This document shows positions 52,201-59,513 of a stretch of 64,000 nucleotides of DNA, piece by piece. The stretch lies in contig JAFGJS010000125.1 of NCBI GenBank assembly GCA_016928995.1, positions 1 to 64,000 on the forward strand. The letters are read 5' to 3'. Each line of letters opens with the position of its first letter. The stretch's first letter is position 1. This DNA comes from Candidatus Sumerlaeota bacterium (GTDB taxonomy: Bacteria; Sumerlaeota; Sumerlaeia; JAFGJS01). The notes beneath the pieces are model-generated. The model was not told the origin of the DNA and ran no database searches. It saw nothing but the letters and a program-made list of their open reading frames with translations. Both the position numbers and the translations under genes were made by a program.

Positions 52201-55102
52201 GTTCCCCCAGGAGCCTTGGGTCAAGGCTGTGACGGTGGATCAAGCCACGCACTATGACGACAGCACTTCCCCCACGGCTTATGAACGCAAGCCTGCCATC
52301 GACACGGACGGCAACGGCGTCTTTGTTGCCGTCTGGCAAGCGGAAAATGAGCTCGGGACGGTTGGAAATATTCTGCTTTCGCGCTCGGAAGACTACGGCC
52401 AGACCTGGAGCGAGCCAATCGTCATCAGCCAGAACGGCTCGGGCGATGTGGAGGATTTTCACGCGGACATCTCGTGCAGCTCCTTGGGAGAGTGGATTGT
52501 CGTATGGGAATCGCGGGAAGACATCCTGGGCGCCGGTTCTGACTCGGATATTTTCTGCGCTTCTTCTTTTGACGATGGCATGACCTGGACCGCGCCGTCG
52601 CTGGTGAATAACGATGGCACGACGGACATGGATAACGACACCTTGCCGCGAGTGGCAGTCTGGGTTGAAGGGACGGCGTATTGCGTCTGGCAGACCGACG
52701 GCGATCCCGATGACAATGGTCCGGATTTGGACATCATGATGGCCCGGACAGATACATTGGGCGCGAGTTTCGATGATCCGGCGCTCATCACGCCCAACAG
52801 TTTTGGCGTCGCGGACGACCGGAATCCAGACATTGAATATGACGAGAACGGCACGTGCATCGTCGTTTATGAGACGAACGAGAATTTCGGCATGATGGCG
52901 GGCACGGATTTCGACATCGCCTATTATTATACGAATGATTGGGGCACGAATTGGATCGGCCCCAGCATCCTCAATCCCGACGCGATGGGCGATGCTTACG
53001 ATTGCACACAGCCCCGCGTCGCGACGGAACGGACAGGCGGTTGGATGGTCGTTTGGACTTCCACCGGCGCGGAGTTAGCCTTTGGCCCCGATTTGGATAT
53101 CTTTTCGGTCTACTCGTATACGAATGGAACGATGTGGAGCGGCATGTATCCGGTGAATGTGGATGCCGCCTACGACGCCGAAGATGATTACGATCCCTAC
53201 ATCGCCTTCAACGACGTTGAGTTTATGGCTTCCTGGACGGCGAGAAAGTATGACATGCAGCATAATATTTTCGTCGCGACTCCTTATTTGCTTAATATGC
53301 CCTCGCCGGAGCAGCCGGAAAAAGGCGATGTTCAGCCAGCCCCTAATATGTTCTTCGGCTGGAATGACATGTACTGCATCAGCACGGATATCTTCGAGAC
53401 AAATCTCAACCATGAAAGTTCGCAAATTGCTGGATACTTCGGCGAAAGCTCTAATTGGATTGGAGTCTGGGCGGCTGACGACAACGGCGGCGAATCCGAC
53501 ATCCATTACAATACGTTGTCAGATTTCCAGGTCGCCTGGGATTCGCCGCATCAACTGGGCGTCAAGCATGAGCAGATCTACGGACTGCAGAGCGCGGATG
53601 TCACTGTGTCCGTCGACCGGCGTCTGCTGCCGGCCGGATCGTATTTCATGACGATTCCAGTCATCGAAACAGAATTCTCTCAGTCGGAGAACATTAACGT
53701 CTTGGTGGATGTCCTGAATCCCACGATCAGCGTCATGCCGGGCATGCTGGATTTCGGCACGGTCATGCCGGCCATGCCGCTGACGATCAACGTCAGTCCG
53801 GGCTGCGACGCGCATTGGTCCGCCAGCGTCAACTCCGACGATCCCTGGATTTCGCTGGAGTCCGCGTATGGCTATGCCTACGAATATTACAGCATCGCTT
53901 CCGTCAACGCGCAGCAGCTGAACGTCATTGTGAACCGCAGCATGATCACGGAAAACACAACAGTGAATACCACGGTCACGATCTATTCCAACGATACAAG
54001 CCAGACTCTCGAGGTTCCGGTGCAAGTCACGATTGAGCCTGAATTGGGCGTATCCCCGCCCGCGATCGATTTAGGCCCGACGAGTTTGTATATGACGCTG
54101 GAAATCTTCCCGGCAAACGGCGGAGTGCTGGATTGGGCGACGACCACGACCGCCAATGACCAGTATCTCAGCATCGACACGCCATGCGGCAGCGGGACGC
54201 CGGCTTGTTCCGGCTCCACGTCGGGAGTCGTCGCGATTGAGATGATGGCTTTCCGCGATCCGATGCCGATGGGCATTTACGATACGACGTATGAAGTCTC
54301 CCAGACCAACGGCGCTCAATCGAATATCAGCGTGCCGGTTCGCATCGCCAAGGCTCCCGTGTTGGATGTCTTCACCGATGCCGGCAATCAGACCGTGCAT
54401 ATCGCGTCCGATGAATCCCTGGGGGCGTTGGAGGCGCTGAACGTGGGGACATGGGGCACAACGATCAGTTGGACGTTTCAAGAGCAAACCCCGCAAGATT
54501 TCTGGTACGCTTATATTGACGGCCAGGGCGGAATGGATCTTGGTCCGATGATCAGCGGACTGGGAGAGGCGATGATCGACATTCAGATCGACCGGCTTGC
54601 CATGCAGGCGGCGACATCAGACACGCTCGTGGTGACGACCGGCGTGCTGACGATCATGAATTACTTCGGCTACGGTCCGCAACAGATGTTCATCCGCATT
54701 GAAATCGAGAATCCTCCGGTGTTGTCTTACTACAACGCGGATATCTTCTACAACGACGTGTTGTACGTCGATGAACTGGATTTCTTATACTACATGGACA
54801 GCATCACAACCCGCACACTGCAACTCTACAACTCGGGCGGCGGCGATTTGATCAATTACTCCATCACTCGTCTTTCGGGCGCCGAATGGCTGCGCGCAGA
54901 GAATGAGAGCGAATCCTTCGGGCCGGAAGATACGGAAGTATTCACGATCAATGGTTTGACGCCATCCAACGTGGATATTGGCGTTCCGGACAACTGGCAA
55001 GCTTTGGGCGGATGCTCGAATAACACTTATCTTGAAATCAGGAATGAAGATTCGGGTGAATCGCAATTTATCTATATCAACGTCGATGTTTGCGGTCCCT
55101 GA
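49250..55102 (+). CDS. Giant secreted protein with dockerin-like, DUF1566, BACON-like and sialidase-like regions
   Basis: 1950 aa. The GTG at 49250 lies 8 nt after GGAGG and is preferred to the in-frame ATG at 49235, which overlaps that site. A signal peptide (MVALCLSLCGGAWC region) is followed by a dockerin-type repeat (DLNENGYADEEDVIQV and DTNGDGAIDIADLVKI), two DUF1566/Lcl lectin-like domains (about 80-260 and 265-420; DDWRLPTVGELLTLVD and NWRMPNRNELQSIV), then about nine BACON/choice-of-anchor Ig-like repeats starting L.V.P..LDFG. A BNR/sialidase-like insert (about 1010-1430; SRSEDYGQTWSEP, SSFDDGMTWTAP) interrupts the repeats. Probably a surface or cellulosome-like adhesive protein. Confidence 0.88.
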   Translation: MTGRTIFKVWMVALCLSLCGGAWCFPGDLNENGYADEEDVIQVRNHVLGGEMLSDLDQLLADTNGDGAIDIADLVKILESVPIPGLIGLIKTGQAISYATFDDGYYADTVGLPRSYVNNGDGTVTDASTGLMWIQDPASIGLTGPYTFDDALAAADALDYAGFDDWRLPTVGELLTLVDSGRQYPNPTIDTDFFVVAAPSGNQNTRYYWTLTVVDDPGAATAVGWGVDFTGGTAGILSQTGTTVYYNIRPVRSGSSANNQRLPYPVFRPHFELVEDGTMVHDTTTDLVWLRDPLVVDDSILVDAPATSPKSRALIEQFNWADAISACENYEFRGYTNWRMPNRNELQSIVKYNSLNPVIDTDFFNIGAGTVFWTSTSNANNNLLAWVLSFYHGTIYTTGKANVLRVRPVRSRTSVLVVDPEALDFGTLLDELTLQISNGGDDALAWTLSEEPIVDWLTASSAQGDTAATGTFYGTEDETVTVTVSRANLAEDTYYTSLHLTSTDGADLYVPVTMIYEIPDPVLHVEPSSLDFGTTETYLTLDITNLSSPTLYWTAYDPNVSWMYMSDSQGEAPDKQTKTAPRMDVSGVEDGIVYLDVYRGGLTSGTYTATIIVDAGEYGYEEIPVLMEADGAQIVLEPRSLDFGTTGTDMWFYLTNPGNDPLQWTLTENIDWASVTDYQGAPMTGGTLNPGYSEWFYAHVDRVELPNAIYSDFLVFDGGPAGVVNMPIQMQVGNPLLDVTPTTFTMGDTATTFPVDISNLGILDMNWTLTQNPQGPSFNITSLGGNGETAYGANPITGVNDDTVVVEIERVDLDNAVYYGYFTIDAGSAGDVTVEFSFIVNEPVLYVDPPIINFGETTTNYGVAVNNLGGKVMPFTVIESPVEDWFDVSGPGGSTSAMGSYSEADATTLTVTVDRSALTTNGVYSGYFDIDAGDAGFETVFIEMTVMPILDVSSKTLNFGDSISTLSFTVSNAGYGTMNFIIDEFPQEPWVKAVTVDQATHYDDSTSPTAYERKPAIDTDGNGVFVAVWQAENELGTVGNILLSRSEDYGQTWSEPIVISQNGSGDVEDFHADISCSSLGEWIVVWESREDILGAGSDSDIFCASSFDDGMTWTAPSLVNNDGTTDMDNDTLPRVAVWVEGTAYCVWQTDGDPDDNGPDLDIMMARTDTLGASFDDPALITPNSFGVADDRNPDIEYDENGTCIVVYETNENFGMMAGTDFDIAYYYTNDWGTNWIGPSILNPDAMGDAYDCTQPRVATERTGGWMVVWTSTGAELAFGPDLDIFSVYSYTNGTMWSGMYPVNVDAAYDAEDDYDPYIAFNDVEFMASWTARKYDMQHNIFVATPYLLNMPSPEQPEKGDVQPAPNMFFGWNDMYCISTDIFETNLNHESSQIAGYFGESSNWIGVWAADDNGGESDIHYNTLSDFQVAWDSPHQLGVKHEQIYGLQSADVTVSVDRRLLPAGSYFMTIPVIETEFSQSENINVLVDVLNPTISVMPGMLDFGTVMPAMPLTINVSPGCDAHWSASVNSDDPWISLESAYGYAYEYYSIASVNAQQLNVIVNRSMITENTTVNTTVTIYSNDTSQTLEVPVQVTIEPELGVSPPAIDLGPTSLYMTLEIFPANGGVLDWATTTTANDQYLSIDTPCGSGTPACSGSTSGVVAIEMMAFRDPMPMGIYDTTYEVSQTNGAQSNISVPVRIAKAPVLDVFTDAGNQTVHIASDESLGALEALNVGTWGTTISWTFQEQTPQDFWYAYIDGQGGMDLGPMISGLGEAMIDIQIDRLAMQAATSDTLVVTTGVLTIMNYFGYGPQQMFIRIEIENPPVLSYYNADIFYNDVLYVDELDFLYYMDSITTRTLQLYNSGGGDLINYSITRLSGAEWLRAENESESFGPEDTEVFTINGLTPSNVDIGVPDNWQALGGCSNNTYLEIRNEDSGESQFIYINVDVCGP

Positions 55103-55128
55103 TCCGCAAGCATCGCCTTCAACTGAAA

Positions 55129-55167
55129 ACGGGAGCGCCAGGAATTACCGGCGCTCCCGTTTTTTTG
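55129..55167 (+). terminator. Rho-independent terminator after the giant secreted protein gene
   Basis: ACGGGAGCGCC and GGCGCTCCCGT form a perfect 11-bp stem with a 10-nt loop, followed by eight T residues. Confidence 0.92.
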
Positions 55168-55196
55168 TTAGTCAGGATCGAGTTCCCAGTCTGTAT

Positions 55197-55374
55197 TTCT
55201 CACCACTCAGCATATTTTTGGCAGTGAATAATTGCTTCACTTGCTCGTGCTTTTGCTCTTCATGCCCAACCATACACTGTTTTTGAGCGAGAGCAAAAGC
55301 AAGAGCAAGAGCAAGAGCAAGAATATTTGGTCTCGAGCACGAGACAATTACCATCTTATTCATCGTGGTGAGAA
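55197..55374. mobile_element. Hexanucleotide-hairpin MITE-like element, copy 2
   Basis: 178 bp bounded by perfect 10-bp terminal inverted repeats TTCTCACCAC and GTGGTGAGAA. Inside are TTGCTC-type units facing GAGCAA/GAGCAAAA units. It shares the core and the right flank (ACAATT...TTCATCGTGGTGAGAA) with copy 1. It overlaps the last codons of the GT4 gene on the minus strand and supplies its stop codon (SHHDE then TAA). Confidence 0.65.
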
Positions 55375-56546
55375 GGTCGGGTCAGAACCTCTTCATAGAT
55401 CTGCATCATCTGCTCCACGTGCGTCTGGATGCTGAAGCGGCGGCGGCAATCATCGGCGGCGGCGCGTCCGAGGCTTCGACGCAAAGCTTCATCGTTATGC
55501 AGCCGGGCTATGGCCTGCGCCAATTCTCCGGTGTCGTCGCAGGGAACAAGCAGACCGGTGCGCTGATCGTCGATCACTTCGGGAATGCCGCCCGTGCGCG
55601 CGCCGATGGAGGGCTTCTCAAAGGCGGCGGCTTCGACGATGACGCGGCCGAAGCCTTCCTCATTGGAAATCAGCAGATTGACATCGATGGCGGCAAAAAC
55701 GTCCCGGATTTTTTCGCGGAACGGAATGAAGTGGATTCGATTCGAGGCTGGGGAGCGCTGAGCCGCGTCGCGGACTTCCTGATGATAGCCGGCTTCGGAC
55801 GGCGTCGCGTCGCCCACGATGCAGAGATGCAGCCGCGGGCGCCCGTCGCTGACGCGATTGAAAGCCTCAATGGCGGCATGCTGCTGTTTGCGTTGGCTGA
55901 TCAATCCGATCTGGCCGAACAGAATCGCGTCCTCGGAAATTCCAGTTTCCCGCCGGAAGGCTGTTCCATCCGCATCTTGCATGAACGCCTCGAAGTCCAG
56001 CCCGTTATGCACGACGCGAATCCGGTCCTGGATTTGCGGAAAAGCGGAGAAATCATGCGCCACGGCGTTCGAGACGACGATGACACGATCCGCTTCGGTC
56101 AGGCGGTAGGTTTGAATCTGCCGTTCCGTGATGCTCAGCCGCACATGCACGAGCGTCGGGACGCCGGTTTTGCGCGCGATGGCCGCGGCATAAGGGTGGC
56201 TGTGAAACTCATTCGAATGGATCAACCGGGGTTGGATACGCTCCATGACGCGGCGCAATCGCCAAAGATGCCACGGCCGCAGCAGCATGTTTTTCCCTTT
56301 ACGCCAGGGGGGGAGCGGTGAGATTTCCACCGCCACCTGCGCCGCTCGCAGGCGTTGTTCCAGGCCGCCGGGCCAGGGGCAGATCACGTGCGGGATGAAG
56401 CGTTCGCGGTCCAGACCAACGGCGAGCTGCAGGAGCGATTGCCGGGCGCCCAGCATGCGCACGCTTGGCGTGAGGATGGCGATTGGATTGGGATTTAAGG
56501 GATGATGCTGATCTGAAGAGGAATATTCTGGCACGAATCGATCCAA
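55356..56546 (-). CDS. GT4-family glycosyltransferase (second)
   Basis: 396 aa. No ATG lies before the conserved N-terminus IAILTPSVRMLGARQSLLQL, so a TTG at 56546 or a GTG at 56534 must start it. Domains: GT-B N-terminal part with LIHSNEFHSHPYAAAIARKT, donor-binding part with HNGLDFEAF, IHFIPFREKIRDVFAAIDVN and the E-x7-E motif EEGFGRVIVEAAAF. It has the same fold as the enzyme at 32709-33827 but is not a close copy. The C-terminal end lies in a MITE-like element, so the original terminus may have been replaced. Confidence 0.87.
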   Translation of the reverse strand: MDRFVPEYSSSDQHHPLNPNPIAILTPSVRMLGARQSLLQLAVGLDRERFIPHVICPWPGGLEQRLRAAQVAVEISPLPPWRKGKNMLLRPWHLWRLRRVMERIQPRLIHSNEFHSHPYAAAIARKTGVPTLVHVRLSITERQIQTYRLTEADRVIVVSNAVAHDFSAFPQIQDRIRVVHNGLDFEAFMQDADGTAFRRETGISEDAILFGQIGLISQRKQQHAAIEAFNRVSDGRPRLHLCIVGDATPSEAGYHQEVRDAAQRSPASNRIHFIPFREKIRDVFAAIDVNLLISNEEGFGRVIVEAAAFEKPSIGARTGGIPEVIDDQRTGLLVPCDDTGELAQAIARLHNDEALRRSLGRAAADDCRRRFSIQTHVEQMMQIYEEVLTRPSHHDE

Positions 56547-56669
56547 AAACAGTAAAAAATGTCATTTCGGAATATACAATATATGGCACTTAGTCCGTTA
56601 AATTTCGAATTCCAGGCACAATATATAGCTACGGGTTGTTTTTTTGGGTAGAATACCCCCAAAAAACGA

Positions 56670-56698
56670 TTGACCTGGATCGGAAAAACCCGGAAAAT
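56670..56698 (+). promoter_or_regulatory. Possible promoter of the mraZ operon
   Basis: TTGACC at 56670-56675 and GAAAAT at 56693-56698 with 17-bp spacing resemble a sigma-70 promoter with a weak -10. The -10 lies inside the MraZ-box-like repeats, as expected for autoregulation. Confidence 0.4.
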
Positions 56699-56730
56699 CC
56701 CGGAACTATTTGGAATAAACTGGGATGAAC
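56681..56730 (+). promoter_or_regulatory. MraZ-box-like operator: five direct repeats with 10-bp period
   Basis: CGGAA, CGGAA, CGGAA, TGGAA and TGGGA start at 56681, 56691, 56701, 56711 and 56721, each followed by 5 variable bases. MraZ is known to bind direct TGGGN repeats spaced every 10 bp upstream of its own gene. These repeats end 52 bp before the mraZ start. Confidence 0.75.
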
Positions 56731-56782
56731 GGCCCCCATTAGCCTATAACAACGGAAATTTTGAAAGACGGTACGGACAATC

Positions 56783-57199
56783 ATGCCTTTTACAAAATTT
56801 CATAGTGTGACCATTGACGGCGGCCGTTTCAAACTTCCTAAGCCGATATTGGAAGTATACAAAGAGAGCTTCGGCGATCAAGGAAATATTTGGCAGATCT
56901 GCAAAGGCAAGGGTTCCGCGATAGCGATTGTGCCGCCCTCGGAGTTCGACGGAGTCGTGGAGCGCATGGTGAAGCAGCGGCCGGAAAAGGAAAACGCGAT
57001 TCGCCGGGCGATTCTTTATTCCAACACGCAGACGGAAATGGACGGCGTCGGCCGTATGAAGATCAGCCAGCCTTTGCTCGAGATCGCCGCGATCAGCAAG
57101 GAAGCGATGCTGGTCGGGTTGGATAATTACCTCGAATTGATGTCGTTCGAAAACTGGAAGAAGTACCTGACGAAGTCGATCGAGGAAGACGAAGATTGA
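56783..57199 (+). CDS. mraZ: Transcriptional regulator MraZ
   Basis: 138 aa in the AbrB-like swapped-hairpin family. It carries two SpoVT/AbrB-like units: FHSVTIDGGRFKLPKPILEV and DGVGRMKISQPLLEIAAISK followed by EAMLVGLDNYLELMSFENWKKY. It represses or tunes the division cluster that begins with its own gene. It sits directly ahead of rsmH, as in most bacteria, and downstream of MraZ-box-like repeats. Confidence 0.9.
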   Translation: MPFTKFHSVTIDGGRFKLPKPILEVYKESFGDQGNIWQICKGKGSAIAIVPPSEFDGVVERMVKQRPEKENAIRRAILYSNTQTEMDGVGRMKISQPLLEIAAISKEAMLVGLDNYLELMSFENWKKYLTKSIEEDED

Positions 57200-57281
57200 A
57201 CGGCGCGATCCGGTTAATGCGGATCGAGGCTCTTTGAAAGCTCAAGCGGCCAGGCGCAGGCCGCGCCAGGAAGGAAGAGAG

Positions 57282-58232
57282 TTGGAATCGCGGCCGCATA
57301 TTCCCGTGATGCCGGAGGAAGTTGTCGCGGCGCTCTCGCCGCGCCCCGGCGGCGTTTACGTGGACGCCACGGCGGGTTTGCTGGGCCACACGCGGCTGCT
57401 GCTGGCGGCGGCGGAGGATTGCCGGGTGATTGCGATTGAGCGCGATCCGCGCGTGCTGGCCGAGGCGCAAAGGTTTTTGCAGGACGACGCGGCGCTGGCG
57501 GCCCGGATCGAACTGATCCAGGGCTCATACGCCGAACTCGAAATGATTTTGGATCGAGCGGGCGTCGAACGGATTGACGGCGTCATTTTTGATTTAGGAG
57601 CGAACAGCCTCCAGTTTGATCGAGGCGAATATGGATTTTCGTTTCAGCAGGACGGACCGCTGTCGATGCTTTTCGATCCGCAAAGCGGCGAAACATCGGC
57701 GGAGGAGTTCGTGAATCGAGCGGATGAAAGGACGTTGGCTGATGTCATATATCGTTACGGTGAAGAGCGCGCATCCCGAAAAGTTGCGCGAGCTATCGTC
57801 GAAGCAAGACGCCGACGACCTCTGCGCACGACTTTTGATCTGGCGCAAGTGGTGCGCTCAGTTGTTCGAAAGTCCCAGCGAGACCGGCAGGATGAGTGCG
57901 TGCGAACATTCCAGGCCTTGCGAATCTATTGCAACCGGGAGTTCGAGCATCTGAAGCAAGGCCTGCCGGCGGCGATCAACCGGCTGGCGGCAGGCGGAAC
58001 GGCGGCGACGCTCTCGTTCCATTCGGGCGAGGACCGGATTTGCAAGCAGATCATGCGCCAGGCGGCGGGAAAGTTGACCGAGATTCATGAGGCGCCGGTT
58101 CCGGAGGTGGAGTTCAAGGGCGAGTTTGAACTGGTTTGGAAAAAACCGCAACTGCCCACTCCGGCGGAGATGAGTCTGAATCCGCGCAGCCGCAGCGCAA
58201 AATTACGAGCGATTCGCCGGGTGAGCGGATAG
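57282..58232 (+). CDS. rsmH: 16S rRNA (cytosine-1402-N4)-methyltransferase RsmH
   Basis: About 316 aa from the TTG at 57282, which follows AGGAAGGA; a TTG at 57234 is the alternative, and no ATG precedes HIPVMPEEVV. Motifs: SAM loop YVDATAGLLGHTRLLL (the usual DGTLGGGGH is changed), DGVIFDLGANSLQFDRGEYG, RTFQALRIYCNRE, SFHSGEDRI (usually SFHSLEDR) and the end SLNPRSRSAKLRAIRR. Methylates C1402 in the decoding centre. The motif I and HSLEDR changes are unusual but the whole length is kept. Confidence 0.9.
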   Translation: MESRPHIPVMPEEVVAALSPRPGGVYVDATAGLLGHTRLLLAAAEDCRVIAIERDPRVLAEAQRFLQDDAALAARIELIQGSYAELEMILDRAGVERIDGVIFDLGANSLQFDRGEYGFSFQQDGPLSMLFDPQSGETSAEEFVNRADERTLADVIYRYGEERASRKVARAIVEARRRRPLRTTFDLAQVVRSVVRKSQRDRQDECVRTFQALRIYCNREFEHLKQGLPAAINRLAAGGTAATLSFHSGEDRICKQIMRQAAGKLTEIHEAPVPEVEFKGEFELVWKKPQLPTPAEMSLNPRSRSAKLRAIRRVSG

Positions 58233-58322
58233 ACAAAATGCAGGCGGCGGAGAAACAAAGACAAGCAGAGCGAGTCTAAGACGATAGACAGCAGGAACAG
58301 CGGCAAAGGAGCCGCAAGAGCC

Positions 58323-58775
58323 ATGATCGGCCGATACATACAGAGATTGTTCAAGTACAAGAAGGGCGGCGTGAGCTATCGCACGATGGCTCGTGCGCTG
58401 ATCATGATCACCATGTGCACGGCGCTGGCGTATGGCCGCGTGTGGCTGTTGTTCGACATGAAGGACAAACGGATCACGGCGGCGCAGCTGCAGGAGTTGT
58501 CTTTGAAGCATGAGCAGACGAAGCAGCTGTTGGCTAACGAGCTGCGGGAATTGCAGCGCGGCGACCGGTTGCTGGCCGTTGCGCGCGACGAGCTGAAGAT
58601 GGTTTCGCCGGCTCCGACGGAAATCGCCAAGTTGATCGTATCGAAGGAAATGCAAGCGAAGTATGACCTGGCGTCTACGCGCCAGGTTGATGCAGCAGGC
58701 GGCAAAGCTGATCCAGAGCGGGGGGGCCTAAGCGTGCTTGTGGCGGCTCTGACTTCTCTGGACGCCAGACGTTAA
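58323..58775 (+). CDS. ftsL: FtsL-like division protein
   Basis: 150 aa: a short basic cytoplasmic N-terminus, one membrane helix (MARALIMITMCTALAYGRVW) and a periplasmic leucine-zipper-like coiled coil (LQELSLKHEQTKQLLANELR). This topology and its position between rsmH and ftsI identify it as FtsL by synteny; sequence conservation of FtsL is always low. It should link FtsI/FtsW to the divisome with FtsB. Confidence 0.7.
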   Translation: MIGRYIQRLFKYKKGGVSYRTMARALIMITMCTALAYGRVWLLFDMKDKRITAAQLQELSLKHEQTKQLLANELRELQRGDRLLAVARDELKMVSPAPTEIAKLIVSKEMQAKYDLASTRQVDAAGGKADPERGGLSVLVAALTSLDARR

Positions 58776-59513
58776 GAAATTAAGCGCGAGCGGTCTGGCA
58801 AAACAATGCGGCTGCGCCGGGAAGCCGGTTTTCGAATCGGTCCGCGCTCATTAGGATGATTGTACGGTCTCTGGAATGAGAGCGAAAATCGCAGGCGGAA
58901 ATGGGGCCGACCCCCTCGCGGGATATGCGACAGGACTCCCGCATCGGCCCCTTTCCGGGTCTCTGGAAAATCTTAATTTCGCCATGGCTTTCAGGCAAGC
59001 GGAAAAACATGGCGAGGCGAAAAGAAAGGAGGACGCAGCACCTTCATGACATTTTGTGGCTGGGCCGGCCGCTGCTGGAACATGATTCAGCGCACGTACC
59101 TGCACTTTCGAATGATCGCGCTGTGATCTCGCAGATTTTCTTGCTCTTTGCGGCGATCCTGATGAGGATCGCCGCTCGCTCCCGCGCCTGTGATCGTTAC
59201 CGTTCCTGTTCCCGCTGCGCTCTTGATGAAGCTGCCAATCCCGCTCGTAGGGGTTAATAGAGAACCCCAAGATTCATGTTGAAGCACCGACGGCCTCAGG
59301 CGCTGGAGGATCCAAACTTGATTCCGCATCGAGGCGTGCCCCCTCATTCCTCGAAGCAGCGAGTCCGGCTCAGCCCATAAAAAATTGTATTTTAGATTTG
59401 TGAATTTAGATTTTTGATTATTTGTCGGCGGCTTATTCAAAAATCGAAAATCTAAATTCTAAAATTGAGCGTATATTTCGCGCAGGCGAATCTTCCTTCA
59501 AGAAGCCAGCCTC
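58776..59513. other. 738-bp gap inside the division cluster
   Basis: No convincing gene. It holds a strong composite hairpin (58903-58951), a perfect 10-bp hairpin GCGGCGATCC/GGATCGCCGC (59150-59175), a small GGGGTT/AACCCC hairpin near 59248-59266 and an AT-rich inverted repeat (59383-59465). Such a gap between ftsL and ftsI is unusual, as the two genes are normally nearly contiguous. Confidence 0.5.
58903..58951. ncRNA. Structured hairpin, possible RNA element
   Basis: GGGGCCGA (58903) pairs with TCGGCCCC (58944); inside, GCGGGA pairs with TCCCGC. This gives a two-tier stem of about 49 nt between ftsL-like and ftsI genes. Function unknown; it could be a cis-acting RNA element or a dispersed repeat. 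Confidence 0.35.
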
